Assembly (NCBI RefSeq): GCF_041820985.1
Contig: NZ_JBGUAU010000006.1
Location: 1-64,000 of the forward strand
Reading direction: 5' to 3'
Origin: Evansella sp041820985
Lineage (GTDB): Bacteria; Bacillota; Bacilli; Bacillales; Salisediminibacteriaceae
DNA: 64,000 nt
Of this stretch, positions 1-8,905 are shown piece after piece. Each line of letters starts with the position of its first letter. Positions within the stretch are counted from its first letter, which is position 1. The notes under the pieces are model-generated. The model had not been told where the DNA came from, searched no databases, and saw only the letters and a program-made list of their open reading frames with translations. The position numbers were made by a program, and so were the translations under genes.

Positions 1-608
1 TAACAATACCAGGTACAGGAACGTCAGCACCATCAACGACACAGCTAACACAGAATTCAACATATATTGTAGTGTCAGGAGATACCCTATCCGGAATTGC
101 TTCAAGGAATGGAACAACGGTTAACGCAATAAGACAAGCAAACAATTTAACAAGTGATTTTTTACGTGTTGGACAAGTATTAACGATACCTTCTTCATCA
201 GATAGTGTTTCAACAAACAATAATCAGACAGAAAATGTACAGCAAGAGGAATTATTATGGCTTGCCAAAATCATTCATAGTGAAGCAAGAGGGGAGACCT
301 TATTAGGTCAAATTGCAGTAGGGGCAGTTATCATGAATAGAGTGGAAAGTAATTTATTCCCTAATACTGTGCAAGAGGTCATATTTCAAAATACAAATGG
401 ACTATTTCAGTTCACTCCTGCTTCCAATGGTACATTAAACTCAGCTACGCCAAATGAAACAAATTTTGATGCCGCAAGAAGGGCACTTCAGGGAGAAGAT
501 CCAACAAATGGTGCACTTTATTTTTATAACCCAAGTAAAACCAATGATCAGTGGGTGAGAAGTAGAACAGTATCAACTACAATTGAAAATCATGTCTTTG
601 CATATTAA
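1..608 (+). CDS. LysM / SleB-type cell-wall hydrolase (5' truncated by window edge)
   Basis: The reading frame is open from base 3, so the gene begins outside the window; the first in-frame ATG (72) is internal. The visible part starts with the end of one LysM repeat (TIPGTG), then a Ser/Thr-rich linker, then a complete LysM (YIVVSGDTLSGIA ... VGQVLTIP) that binds peptidoglycan. The C-terminal ~110 residues match the SleB/CwlJ hydrolase fold (LLWLAKIIHSEARGE, AVGAVIMNRV, ALYFYNP), including the conserved Glu of SEARGE. Family members are spore-cortex lytic enzymes or vegetative wall hydrolases. The LysM repeats suggest secretion, but the signal peptide is not visible. The gene is followed at once by a 17-bp hairpin. 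Confidence 0.9.
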   Translation, partial: TIPGTGTSAPSTTQLTQNSTYIVVSGDTLSGIASRNGTTVNAIRQANNLTSDFLRVGQVLTIPSSSDSVSTNNNQTENVQQEELLWLAKIIHSEARGETLLGQIAVGAVIMNRVESNLFPNTVQEVIFQNTNGLFQFTPASNGTLNSATPNETNFDAARRALQGEDPTNGALYFYNPSKTNDQWVRSRTVSTTIENHVFAY

Positions 609-609
609 G

Positions 610-648
610 AAGGAGTGTTTAAAGGTGAACGACCTTTAAACACTCCTT
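610..648. terminator. Bidirectional terminator-like hairpin between the hydrolase gene and dapA
   Basis: A perfect 17-bp inverted repeat (610-626 / 632-648) with a 5-base loop sits between two convergent genes. T-runs are weak on both sides, so it may also act as a transcript-end stabiliser. Confidence 0.7.
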
Positions 649-655
649 AAATCTT

Positions 656-1543
656 TCAAACAACATTAGGTAAAATTTTTGGTTGAATTGTATTATACAA
701 ACTATGCGATTCCTCTTGTGTAAGTGGAATTAGTGGTAATCGAACAGAACCTACATTCAGTCCTATCATTTCTAATGCCGCTTTTACAGGAGTTGGATTT
801 GGTGCACTAAATAGAGCTTTCATCATAGGTAATAGTTCTCGATGTATTGAAGCTGCATATTTGTTATCACCATTTTCAAACGCAGTGATCATTTTTTTCA
901 TATCACTACCAATGATATGAGATGCTACAGAAACAACTCCGTGTCCACCAATGGATAAAAGAGGTAATGTTAAGCTATCATCTCCACTGTATACTAAGAA
1001 ATCCTCTGGTGTGTTTTCAATAATAGTAGCGATTGATTCTAAATCACCACTAGCTTCTTTAATACATATAATATTTTCTATTTTAGATAAACGAATAACT
1101 GTTTCTTCATTAAGGTTTACAACACTTCGTCCAGGAATATTATATAACATAATAGGTAGATCAGTAGAGGTAGCAATTGCTTTAAAATGCTGATACATAC
1201 CTTCTTGACAAGGTTTGTTGTAATAAGGAGTAACAAGCATTACGCCATCAACACCTGATTTTTGTGCAATTTCTGTCAACTGAATTGATTCTCTTGTATT
1301 ATTAGAACCAGTACCAGCGATAACAGGTACACGACCATCCACAACCTTCACAACATATTGATATAATGCTGTTTTCTCCTCTTTTGTAAGTGTTGGAGAT
1401 TCTCCTGTCGTACCACCAACAACAAGTCCGTCTGTTCCATTTGCTAGTAAGTAGTTTATTAGAGATTTCGTAGCTTGAAAATCAATTTCCCCATCCTGAC
1501 CAAATGGTGTTACCATTGCAGTGATTAATTTACCAAAATTCAT
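656..1543 (-). CDS. dapA: 4-hydroxy-tetrahydrodipicolinate synthase
   Basis: Condenses pyruvate with aspartate semialdehyde, the first step of the lysine/diaminopimelate/dipicolinate branch. Start taken at ATG 1543 (MNFGKLITAM), with an AGAGGGG ribosome site 7-8 bases upstream; the frame runs open 17 codons further but without a better site. Product is 295 residues, the usual length. Visible motifs: GGTTGES at residues 43-49 (substrate-binding Thr pair), Tyr134 in LYNIPGR, and the Schiff-base lysine Lys162 in CIKEASG. A lysine riboswitch and an intrinsic terminator lie directly upstream on the same strand. In a spore former this enzyme also feeds dipicolinate synthesis. Confident call. Confidence 0.96.
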   Translation of the reverse strand: MNFGKLITAMVTPFGQDGEIDFQATKSLINYLLANGTDGLVVGGTTGESPTLTKEEKTALYQYVVKVVDGRVPVIAGTGSNNTRESIQLTEIAQKSGVDGVMLVTPYYNKPCQEGMYQHFKAIATSTDLPIMLYNIPGRSVVNLNEETVIRLSKIENIICIKEASGDLESIATIIENTPEDFLVYSGDDSLTLPLLSIGGHGVVSVASHIIGSDMKKMITAFENGDNKYAASIHRELLPMMKALFSAPNPTPVKAALEMIGLNVGSVRLPLIPLTQEESHSLYNTIQPKILPNVV

Positions 1544-1630
1544 TATAAAAACCCCTCTATTCAACAGATTTTGTTCGTCATAAAGACGGCTCAAGTTCCT
1601 GAATAGAGCTAAATCCCGGAACCGTGTATA

Positions 1631-1668
1631 AAATAAAAAAGCAACAACGAAGGGTCTCGTTGTTGCTT
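1631..1668 (-). terminator. Riboswitch expression-platform terminator upstream of dapA
   Basis: A perfect 10-bp stem (1641-1650 / 1657-1666) is followed on the minus strand by a T-rich tract (1631-1640). It lies between the lysine aptamer and dapA, so it is the off-state hairpin. A segment just beyond the aptamer (AATAACCGTGT, around 1675-1685) is complementary to ACACGGTT beyond the terminator (around 1618-1626) and may form a competing long-range stem. Confidence 0.85.
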
Positions 1669-1691
1669 GGAAATAACACGGTTATTCCAGC

Positions 1692-1880
1692 GTGAGATAG
1701 CCCTCCATATAGTCGTAAAAACTATATGACAGTTCTGCATCTATTTAATGACAGAACCAGCAACAAGCTCATGAGTAAGATTGCTGCTTCGGCAAAAACC
1801 CCTTTCCACATCTATCCACGGGTCTCACTCCCTAAAGATTGTGTACTGATGGTGTTTGCACCTCTACCCTCACTTCAAAG
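1692..1880 (-). promoter_or_regulatory. Lysine riboswitch (L-box) controlling dapA
   Basis: On the minus strand the segment shows the conserved L-box blocks in order: GTAGAGGTGCAAAC, AGGGAGTGAGACCC, GGAAAGGGG..TTTGCCGAAG, GCTGGTTCTGTC, and the closing GGAGGGCTATCTC. The first and last blocks pair to form P1 (GGTAG with CTATC, one G-U). Lysine binding would favour the terminator at 1631-1668 and shut off dapA. Family identity rests on these primary-sequence signatures, which match the lysC leader type. Confidence 0.93.
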
Positions 1881-2179
1881 TAAATATTGAAGTAAAGAAT
1901 TTGAACTTTTTTTAACCTTAACAAATATTATTTTTAATTGCAATACTTTCCCTAAAATCTGTGGGAAAAAATATGTATATTTCTATTCAGGTGTAACATT
2001 ATTCATATCATTTTATTTTATGTCAATAATAAAAAGAGTGGATTAGTTAATCGAATGTATTTATTATGTCGAAAAGCAAGATAATTCTTTTATATAGATG
2101 TTTATATTAGACATTAACTCGTTCGATATGTTATATGTAGTCATTGTTATAATATTTGTGTTGAAGGGGGATTATTTCT

Positions 2180-2815
2180 TTGAATGTTAACTGGTTAGAA
2201 TGGTTAGGGTATTTAGCATCTTTAATTGTATTAATATCATTATTAATGAGCTCGATTATTAAGCTTAGGTGGATAAACTTACTAGGTTCTAGCATTTTTG
2301 CAATATACGGATTTTTAATTGGTGCCTTACCAGTAGGTTTGATGAATTTAGGAATTGCTTTGATAAATGTTTATTATCTATCGAAAATTTATCAATCGAA
2401 AGAGTACTTTAAAATGTTACCTATCGATGATAATTCTCAATATTTTAATTACTTTTTGCAATTTTATAAAAATGAAATTGAAAAAGTAGCAGATAAAGAG
2501 CCTTCCAATAGTTATAATTATGAGATTAGTTTTTACATATTGCGTAATATGGTTCCAGCAGGAGTATTTTTAGCTACCAAATATGATGAAGATACACTTG
2601 AAGTGGAATTGGACTTTGTTATTCCAGAATATAGAGATTTTAAAATAGGCGCTTATATATTTGAGGATTGTAAATCGTTTTTTTTAACGAAAGGATATTC
2701 GAAGTGTATTAGTTTTTCTACTAAAGAAAAACATATAAAGTATTTGCAGAAAATAGGGTTTGAAGAGGTGACCCTAGAAGATGGTCAAAAAGGATATATA
2801 AAAAATGTAGATTAA
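2180..2815 (+). CDS. YgjV-like membrane protein fused to a GNAT-like C-terminal domain
   Basis: TTG start at 2180 with AAGGGGG at 2164-2170, nine bases upstream. The first ~75 residues form three hydrophobic helices of the YgjV-like/PnuC-like type (WLGYLASLIVLISLLM, LRWINLLGSSIFAIYGFLIG, GLMNLGIALINVYYLSKIY). Residues ~85-211 look like an acetyltransferase-fold domain: an acidic beta strand (EVELDFVIPEYRDFKIG), a helix, and a final KHIKYLQKIGFE segment of the kind that ends GNAT domains. No substrate can be named. The clear hydrophobic N-half and polar C-half in one frame argue for a true fusion, not a sequencing artefact. It is monocistronic, ending at a strong terminator. Confidence 0.8.
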   Translation: MNVNWLEWLGYLASLIVLISLLMSSIIKLRWINLLGSSIFAIYGFLIGALPVGLMNLGIALINVYYLSKIYQSKEYFKMLPIDDNSQYFNYFLQFYKNEIEKVADKEPSNSYNYEISFYILRNMVPAGVFLATKYDEDTLEVELDFVIPEYRDFKIGAYIFEDCKSFFLTKGYSKCISFSTKEKHIKYLQKIGFEEVTLEDGQKGYIKNVD

Positions 2816-2821
2816 AAAAAT

Positions 2822-2862
2822 ACGAGGGAAGAGGACTCTATTTAAACTTCCTCTTTCCTCGT
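2822..2862. terminator. Terminator after the YgjV-GNAT fusion gene
   Basis: A 14-bp stem with one mismatch (2822-2835 / 2849-2862), preceded by A7 and followed by a short T-tract, lies between convergent genes and can serve both strands. Confidence 0.75.
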
Positions 2863-2893
2863 TTAAAATTACGATTATTTCTTAATTAGAAAA

Positions 2894-3442
2894 TTATTGG
2901 TCTTTATAAAGAAGTGAAAAAATGAATACATCATAATATTGATCATCTAATAGTTGATGTTCTCGGAGTCTACCTTCTTGACAGAATCCGTACTTTTTCA
3001 TTAATTTGAGGGCACTTATATTTTGACAATTTGTACTTGCATAAATTTTATTCAGGTTCATTTTTACAAATCCATAATCTAATAATGCTTTTAATCCTTC
3101 TGTTGCTAACCCTTTACCCCAAAATTCACTAGCTAGATTTCCACCTATTTCAGCATGATTAGAAACTCTGTTCCAATTTTTATAGCCGCATGTACCAACA
3201 ATCCGATTTGTTTCTTTTAATTCCACACCCCAATGAATAGAATGAGGATCCGTTGAAGAGTCACTTGCTTTTCTTATCAATTCTTCTGCAGCTTCTAAAC
3301 TATTTATAGGATCACTTACATCTAGTTTTACAACATTAGGGTCTGAATACAAATAGTAAATATCAAATTTGTCTTCTAGTTTCAGTGAACGAAAAATGAG
3401 GTTCTTTGTTTGGAAATGGGGTAATCGAACGTTATTTTTCAT
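2894..3442 (-). CDS. GNAT family N-acetyltransferase (RimJ/RimL type)
   Basis: 182 residues, typical for RimJ/RimL-like acetyltransferases. It shows the usual order: N-terminal RLPHFQTKNLIFRSLKLED, then WGVELKETNRIVGTCGYKNW (beta 2-3), the acetyl-CoA loop region LASEFWGKGLATEGLKALLDYGF, and the C-terminal NCQNISALKLMKKYGFCQEGRL. Members acetylate ribosomal protein N-termini or small molecules; the substrate here is unknown. The next gene upstream (small membrane protein, ending at 3466) is 23 bp away on the same strand, so the two are probably cotranscribed. Confidence 0.9.
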   Translation of the reverse strand: MKNNVRLPHFQTKNLIFRSLKLEDKFDIYYLYSDPNVVKLDVSDPINSLEAAEELIRKASDSSTDPHSIHWGVELKETNRIVGTCGYKNWNRVSNHAEIGGNLASEFWGKGLATEGLKALLDYGFVKMNLNKIYASTNCQNISALKLMKKYGFCQEGRLREHQLLDDQYYDVFIFSLLYKDQ

Positions 3443-3465
3443 TAGAAGGTAGCTCCTTAGATTTT

Positions 3466-3720
3466 CTAATAATATCTTCTACGTCGAAAACCAGCAATAC
3501 CAATAAGAGGAATAGCTATTAATGCTCCCGCTGCTAATGGAAAGAAGAATAATCCAGGACCTTGACCTTGAGCAGAAGGTGCTGAAGCTTGACGAAGATA
3601 TACATTTTCATGGTCTACCTTTTCAATTTTTCCTGCGTATTTCTTTCCGTGATGATCTGTTATTTCAACATCTTGACCCATGCACTCATTACATAAGTTG
3701 TAATAATATTGAACAGACAT
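3466..3720 (-). CDS. Small membrane-anchored protein with an Sm/SH3-like N-terminal segment
   Basis: 84 residues. The N-terminal part (GQDVEITDHHGKKYAGKIEKVD) has the strand-turn-strand pattern of an Sm-like or SH3-like barrel, then NVYLRQ. A Gln/Gly/Pro/Ser-rich linker follows, then one hydrophobic segment (LFFFPLAAGALIAIPLIGIA) ending in RRRRYY, a positive cytoplasmic-side anchor. Two Cys (CNEC) lie near residue 10. Start ATG 3720 has GGGTGAGGG upstream. I know similar small Bacillus proteins only as hypothetical. It lies 23 bp upstream of the acetyltransferase gene on the same strand. Confidence 0.7.
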   Translation of the reverse strand: MSVQYYYNLCNECMGQDVEITDHHGKKYAGKIEKVDHENVYLRQASAPSAQGQGPGLFFFPLAAGALIAIPLIGIAGFRRRRYY

Positions 3721-3883
3721 TTTCCCTCACCCTTTTAGTTTTAGATTACGAAACAATTCATTAAGATACTGTTCCTTATTTTTAGAGTATGTGAGAAATA
3801 GGGATTTGGAATAGTTAAGTAGCCTGATTTGAAGGAAGGATGCAGGAAAGGTAAAAGGAAAAAATAAGATTCTATGTATAAAA

Positions 3884-3914
3884 AATAGCCACAGAATTTC
3901 TTTAATGTGGCTTA
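3884..3914 (-). terminator. Terminator overlapping the stop codon of the KapD-like gene
   Basis: On the minus strand AGCCACA ... TGTGGCT forms a 7-bp stem that includes the last codons of the exonuclease gene and is followed by ATTTTTT. Confidence 0.65.
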
Positions 3915-4564
3915 CTTTCTATTGGAGAAGTGTTTTGTTGTTGTAATTTCACTTGCTTTTTTGCACGGAACCGATTGCGTTTTCTTTTGTTTTCTAAGAG
4001 CTTTAATTCCTTATTTGTAACGGTATTCTTATGAAACTTTACTTTATCTTTATATTTTATAAGGAGTCTAGCTGTATTAATTGTATCATCAATACCACGA
4101 TGAGCTTGACCGTGAGCATCTAATTCAGCTAATTGTAGTGCATTTTTTAACCCAAGCTGTCCCTTTGTATCATGTTCCAACGCTTTTCCAATTTGTGGTT
4201 GAATATCATTATAATTTTGAAACCAGTCCAAAGCTAATTTATTTCGAGAACACTGATCAAGGATATGTACTTTGTCGTCCTTTCCCCACGAACATAAGTA
4301 ATACCCTTCTCCTAACCAATCCGCAAATTTCTTTATTCCAGAGTTAAAGGGTATCGCTTTCTTAACATCTTCTTCGGTCATCTTTATAAATTTTTTTGTA
4401 CTTTTCGGGATATGCCCACTTTTTGGCAGCATATATATTTGTAATTCTTCAATAATAGTACCTTCATTTAAATCCACTTTGCATGCTCCAATTTCCACAA
4501 TTTCAGCAAGTTGTCCTTTTTTAAATCTTTTAACTAATTCTAAATCATATACTACAGCTATCAA
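3902..4564 (-). CDS. kapD: KapD-like DEDDh 3'-5' exonuclease
   Basis: 220 residues when started at TTG 4564. AGAAAGGA lies nine bases upstream of that codon but directly abuts the ATG at 4573, so the TTG is preferred. The product has the exonuclease fold: Exo I VVYDLELV (Asp/Glu), IVEIGACKVD, Exo II LCSWGKDD, and Exo III AHRGIDDTINTARLL with the DEDDh His/Asp. This matches the KapD/exonuclease-III epsilon family; B. subtilis KapD restrains the KinA sporulation pathway. The C-terminal ~35 residues are strongly basic (KRKRNRFRAKK), suggesting nucleic acid contact. The symbol is by family resemblance. Confidence 0.8.
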   Translation of the reverse strand: MIAVVYDLELVKRFKKGQLAEIVEIGACKVDLNEGTIIEELQIYMLPKSGHIPKSTKKFIKMTEEDVKKAIPFNSGIKKFADWLGEGYYLCSWGKDDKVHILDQCSRNKLALDWFQNYNDIQPQIGKALEHDTKGQLGLKNALQLAELDAHGQAHRGIDDTINTARLLIKYKDKVKFHKNTVTNKELKLLENKRKRNRFRAKKQVKLQQQNTSPIESKPH

Positions 4565-4751
4565 GAAAATCATTCCTTTCTAATCTCTATTGTAACCAAT
4601 CTTTGATTACTAATAAACCATGAGATTGACCACCAACACTCATATAGAAGTAAATCTGTTACTACATTCAACATACTTTTTTCGATTAATAAGACGGGGA
4701 GACTAAACTAATTTACAGTGATGAAGTTAATAATCGATTAGGGGAATAAAA

Positions 4752-4895
4752 ATGAGTGTGAGTATTAAAGAGATTAATGAATCGATCTGGAAAGAATGTA
4801 TCTCACTACAAGGGAGAAACATTAGCATTAAGGACTCTGTTATTATCATGACGCGCAACGAAGAGGGTCCTAAACCAAATTTGTTTGGAAAATAG
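4752..4895 (+). CDS. Possible small protein, 47 residues
   Basis: ATG 4752 is preceded by AGGGGAA eight bases upstream, and 47 codons run to TAG at 4893. The peptide (MSVSIKEINESIWKECI..., ending PKPNLFGK) has ordinary codon use and no membrane segment. I do not recognise it. The strong ribosome site and isolated position in a 430-bp gap are the only evidence. It could be a genuine microprotein or chance. Confidence 0.4.
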   Translation: MSVSIKEINESIWKECISLQGRNISIKDSVIIMTRNEEGPKPNLFGK

Positions 4896-4999
4896 CTAAT
4901 TGATACTATTCGTTTATAAAGTTTTCGGAATATTAACTATATTTTACATGGATACGTGTGCTATTATTTTACTAGTTTCATATATTACGGAGGTGTAAA

Positions 5000-7900
5000 A
5001 TGTTACGAATGAAAATATCAAAAAAGTGGATTTCTCTGCTCCTTATCACCATTTTAGTTTTATCAACGTTTGGTTTTGGACAAGCAACCTATGCTAATCC
5101 TCATTTAGTTCCAGGACCAGCTAATCGAGTGGTTGATGTGACTATATCACCTAATGATATTGGACTATCTATAGGTGAAGAATTGCAACTAGATGCAACT
5201 GTAACGTATTCGAACAATCTGAAAAATTCTAAAGTTGTATGGTCTTCTGATGATACATCTGTTGTTACAGTTTCTAGGGATGGAGTATTACAGGCAATAA
5301 GACCTGGTGTTACTACCGTTTCTGCTACTGGATCTCGAGGAAGAACGCAACTAACAGAAAGGGTTCAAGTATTTGTATACGATGCTGAAAACAGTATTGA
5401 AAATGCACGAAATAAGATAGGTGAAACAGTAACAGTAAGAGGAATAGTCAATGTAGATAATTATCAACTTCAAGCAGGTAGATTAAATGTGTATATACAG
5501 GACCCCTCAGGAGGGATCCAGTTATTTAACTTTAGTCCGCAACAGTTTCCTGAGCTAAGTGAAGGAGATTATATAGAAGTATCAGGCGATGTTGGAATAT
5601 ATAATGGAGTTACACAAATAACAGTTTCTCATATTCAAGTTTTAGGTACTGATAAATCAATACTTGCGAAAGCAGTTAATATTGCGGATATAATGGATAC
5701 GGAATTGGCAGAGTCACTACAGGGGCAATTAATTACTTTTGAGGGTTTTTTCCAAACTGTTCCTACTTACTACTTTGGTGGTGCTAACGTTTCCGCCGTT
5801 GATGAAGATTTTCAAACCATGGTTTTACGTGTTTGGGAATCAACAGGGATTTTTCTTGAAGATATTGAACCTAATAACTGGTTTGAAATAACTGGTGTAA
5901 TGAGTAAATATAATAATGCGTTCCAAGTTTTACCTAGGAAGCAAGATGATATTGTCCTCTCTGAAGTTCAAAAGGACAGACCCACAACAAAGGATCGAGA
6001 GTTTGAAGTGACTGTTGATCGAGTGGTAGACGGAGATACAATTCGAATTCTAGAACCTGTTTTTGGTGCTACAAATGTTCGTTTCTTAAACATGGATACA
6101 GCAGAGACATATCATGCAGTACGAAATGATTTAGACCAACATCAAATGGATCATGGAATTCGTGCAGGAGAATATTTACGAAATTATTTAAGTGGTGGAG
6201 ACCGAGTCATTGTTCGCCTTGGAGAAGAGCCTTTAGATGCTTATGGTCGTCTTCTTGCAGAGGTTATTACTTTAGATGGAGTAAATACCAATTTGGAGAT
6301 GGTTCGCCAAGGGGAAGCTGTAACTTACTTTATTTATCCGTTCGAGCATGAAACAGTAGAAGTGTATGCGGAAGCAGCAAGAGAAGCTCGGGAAAATAAA
6401 CGTGGAATATGGAGTTTGGATGATCCGTTGCTTGAGGAGCCATTTGTATTCCGAGCAAGAGAGCGAGGGGACAGTAGTTTATCGAGGTTTGTAGGTAATT
6501 ATGACACGAAGGAATTTGTTGAGCCTAATCAATATGCCATTATTCCAGCAGAAAACAGAGTGTTTTTTAGTGAAAGTGAAGCTATACAACTAGGATATGA
6601 GAAAAAAGAGTTAAGTGATGAAGAATTAGCCTTTGTTGACAAAAATTATGTGAAGCTTAATGTATTAGCAAATCATAATATAACACGTCTAACAGGGGAT
6701 TTAGTATTACCAGGAGAAGGATTATATGGCTCTATAGTCACTTGGGAGAGCAGTAATACGGATGTTGTAGGTCATGATGGGGTTATTAATAAGTCTCTTG
6801 AAGAAGCAACAACAGTTACGTTATCTGCTACCATTATATATGGAGATACACCACAAGTGTTAGAATTAGACGTTACTGTTCTTGAACCAATTATTACGAT
6901 TGTGGAGTGGGATTTTGAAGATCAATCTCTTATCTCTAATGATGGTATTCCAGCGAATACTAACCGTACTATCTCAAGAGAAAGTTCCTTGAATCCATCT
7001 TATCCACAAGGAACTGGTGGTAGTGGAACGTATGCACTAAATACGAATAACTGGCATGATGGGGCGGGTTCGAAGTATTATATGATTGATTTTGAAACAA
7101 TTGGATTCAGTAATATTAAGATTTCATCAAAACAGATGGGATCTAATACCGGGCCACGTGATTACCAACTTCAATATAGTTTAGATGGGGAAAACTGGTT
7201 GGATTTTGGAAATGAAATTATTGTTGCGAATAACTGGAATTCTGCAGTTGTTGAAGAAGTTGAACTTCCATCAGAAACTTTCAACCAAGATAACGTTTAT
7301 GTTCGTTGGTTAATGACATCTAACACGAGTATTAATGGTGGAACTGTAGGCTCAGGTGGAACAAGTCGAATTGATGATATTGTTATCACAGGAAATCCAT
7401 CCCCTTTATCAGATGAGGTTTCAGTGGAATTGGATACTAGAAACCTAGAAATTTTTTATCAAGGAGCTGACGATAATTCCAATGTAACGCAAGATGTATT
7501 ACTTCCTGACACAGGAATTTACGGATCTATTATTACTTGGACTTCAAGTAATGAAGAGGTAATAACGACAGAAGGAGTTGTTACTTCTCAAGAAGAAGAT
7601 GTTGTTGTTACGTTGACGGCCACGATAAATAAAGGTGATGCTTCGAATATAAAAGAATTTGAATTAACAGTTTTAGGTGAAGACTCTGTTCCGCCAGTTA
7701 TTGTGGAACCTTTGATTGGTTATTGGAACTTTAATTCTAGTGGCTTCAGTAATGATTTAACTAGCGGAGGAACCTTAGAGTCAAATCAAGGAATAGCACT
7801 ACTTAGAACAAACTTTACCAGTATTTCAGAGTTTGCTGGTACTACTATAAATGTTTTGGGTGATGACCAAAGTGGAGGTTCCTTATCACTTATTGGAAAT

Positions 7901-8221
7901 GCTAATAATGGAAACTTTGTGGAGTTAGAATTCTCTTCCCTAGGATTAGAAGATATTATGATTAGCTTTGCTACTCGTGGAACTGGAACAGGGTTTGATG
8001 AACATCAATGGAAATACTCACTAGATGGAGAAAGCTATATTGAATTTGGAGAAAATACGGCGAGAAGAGAAACAAGTTTTCAGTTAAAAACATTGTCTCT
8101 TCCTAGTGAAGTAAACGATGTCGGACCTATATTTGTCAGGGTTTACTTAAACGGTGCAACTAGCACTTCCGGTAACAACCGAATTGATAATTTACAAATT
8201 AATGGAACGATAATCGAATAA
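5000..8221 (+). CDS. Secreted staphylococcal-nuclease-type multidomain nuclease
   Basis: 1073 residues with GGAGGTG upstream. Residues 1-32 are a signal peptide (hydrophobic core SLLLITILVLSTFGFG, likely cleavage after YA). Order: BIG2-like Ig domain (~45-127), OB-fold nucleic-acid-binding region (~130-320, VTVRGIVNV ... VYIQDPSGGIQLF), SNase domain (~333-475), a short linker (FVGNYDTKEFVEPNQYAI), then two Ig-like domains alternating with two beta-sandwich modules (WDFEDQSLIS and YWNFNSSGFS onward). SNase catalytic residues are all present: Asp346, Arg361, Asp366, Thr367, Glu369, Arg417. The domain plan resembles YhcR-type extracellular nucleases. No sortase motif or S-layer domain is seen, so it is probably released or wall-associated by other means. 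Likely role: degrading extracellular DNA/RNA for phosphate or nucleosides. Confidence 0.9.
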   Translation: MLRMKISKKWISLLLITILVLSTFGFGQATYANPHLVPGPANRVVDVTISPNDIGLSIGEELQLDATVTYSNNLKNSKVVWSSDDTSVVTVSRDGVLQAIRPGVTTVSATGSRGRTQLTERVQVFVYDAENSIENARNKIGETVTVRGIVNVDNYQLQAGRLNVYIQDPSGGIQLFNFSPQQFPELSEGDYIEVSGDVGIYNGVTQITVSHIQVLGTDKSILAKAVNIADIMDTELAESLQGQLITFEGFFQTVPTYYFGGANVSAVDEDFQTMVLRVWESTGIFLEDIEPNNWFEITGVMSKYNNAFQVLPRKQDDIVLSEVQKDRPTTKDREFEVTVDRVVDGDTIRILEPVFGATNVRFLNMDTAETYHAVRNDLDQHQMDHGIRAGEYLRNYLSGGDRVIVRLGEEPLDAYGRLLAEVITLDGVNTNLEMVRQGEAVTYFIYPFEHETVEVYAEAAREARENKRGIWSLDDPLLEEPFVFRARERGDSSLSRFVGNYDTKEFVEPNQYAIIPAENRVFFSESEAIQLGYEKKELSDEELAFVDKNYVKLNVLANHNITRLTGDLVLPGEGLYGSIVTWESSNTDVVGHDGVINKSLEEATTVTLSATIIYGDTPQVLELDVTVLEPIITIVEWDFEDQSLISNDGIPANTNRTISRESSLNPSYPQGTGGSGTYALNTNNWHDGAGSKYYMIDFETIGFSNIKISSKQMGSNTGPRDYQLQYSLDGENWLDFGNEIIVANNWNSAVVEEVELPSETFNQDNVYVRWLMTSNTSINGGTVGSGGTSRIDDIVITGNPSPLSDEVSVELDTRNLEIFYQGADDNSNVTQDVLLPDTGIYGSIITWTSSNEEVITTEGVVTSQEEDVVVTLTATINKGDASNIKEFELTVLGEDSVPPVIVEPLIGYWNFNSSGFSNDLTSGGTLESNQGIALLRTNFTSISEFAGTTINVLGDDQSGGSLSLIGNANNGNFVELEFSSLGLEDIMISFATRGTGTGFDEHQWKYSLDGESYIEFGENTARRETSFQLKTLSLPSEVNDVGPIFVRVYLNGATSTSGNNRIDNLQINGTIIE

Positions 8222-8224
8222 CCT

Positions 8225-8262
8225 AAAACAACCTAAGCCATCATTGGTTTAGGTTGTTTTTT
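8225..8262 (+). terminator. Terminator of the nuclease gene
   Basis: A perfect 12-bp stem (AAAACAACCTAA / TTAGGTTGTTTT, 8225-8236 and 8249-8260) is followed by a T-rich run just after the stop codon. Confidence 0.9.
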
Positions 8263-8441
8263 ATTTTCTTTTTGTTGTGAATGAAGTAAAAGATAAGGGA
8301 AGTCAAATGTAGGAGCTATAGTACTCTGATATATTGTATATAGTAGAAAAGTGAAGAAATTTTATTGTATGATTTTCCATATCAAGAATACAATTATTTT
8401 AATACACATGAAATTTTCCACAATCGAAGGAGGACTTTCAC

Positions 8442-8777
8442 ATGGAAGAGAAGGTATTGATTGTAGAAGGAAATAAGGACTTAAAACAAATCAAAAAAAT
8501 TCTTGATGAGCCAGTAGATATTATTTGTACATATGGAACGTTAAGTGAAGAGAAATTAGAGAATTTGATCTACCCTATTGAGGATTTAGATGTTTACATA
8601 TTTGTGGATGCGGATAGTTCTGGAGAGAAGATAAGAAAACAATTAAAAAGAGAATTACCTAATGCAACTCATTTATATACACGTAAAGGATTTCGCCAAG
8701 TGGAAACAACGCCATTAGCTCATCTTAGTGACATATTGAAAGAGTATTTTGAAGTGAAACATACACAATTTTTTTAA
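8442..8777 (+). CDS. Toprim-domain protein (YusF-like)
   Basis: 111 residues with GGAGG upstream. This is a minimal Toprim fold: the VLIVEGNKD glutamate motif at residues 5-13 and the DADSSGEKIRKQL acidic motif near residue 57. It resembles B. subtilis YusF and the primase/RNase M5-type Toprim domain. Toprim domains coordinate Mg for nucleic-acid cleavage or transfer, but the role of these single-domain proteins is not established. It is monocistronic between the nuclease terminator and the glycerophosphodiesterase gene. Confidence 0.85.
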   Translation: MEEKVLIVEGNKDLKQIKKILDEPVDIICTYGTLSEEKLENLIYPIEDLDVYIFVDADSSGEKIRKQLKRELPNATHLYTRKGFRQVETTPLAHLSDILKEYFEVKHTQFF

Positions 8778-8905
8778 TTTTTGTTATTACTTTTTGATCT
8801 GCTCGCTGATTGTAAAGATATTGTAAAATTTCGTCAAAATAAAGGGGTCAGACTAATGAAAATAGTATATTAATAGTAGAAATCTATTTAACTGAGGTGA
8901 CTATA

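Noticed and set aside
72..74. ATG 72 as the start of the LysM hydrolase
   Set aside because: The frame is open upstream and encodes the end of another LysM repeat; this ATG is also inside the LysM motif.
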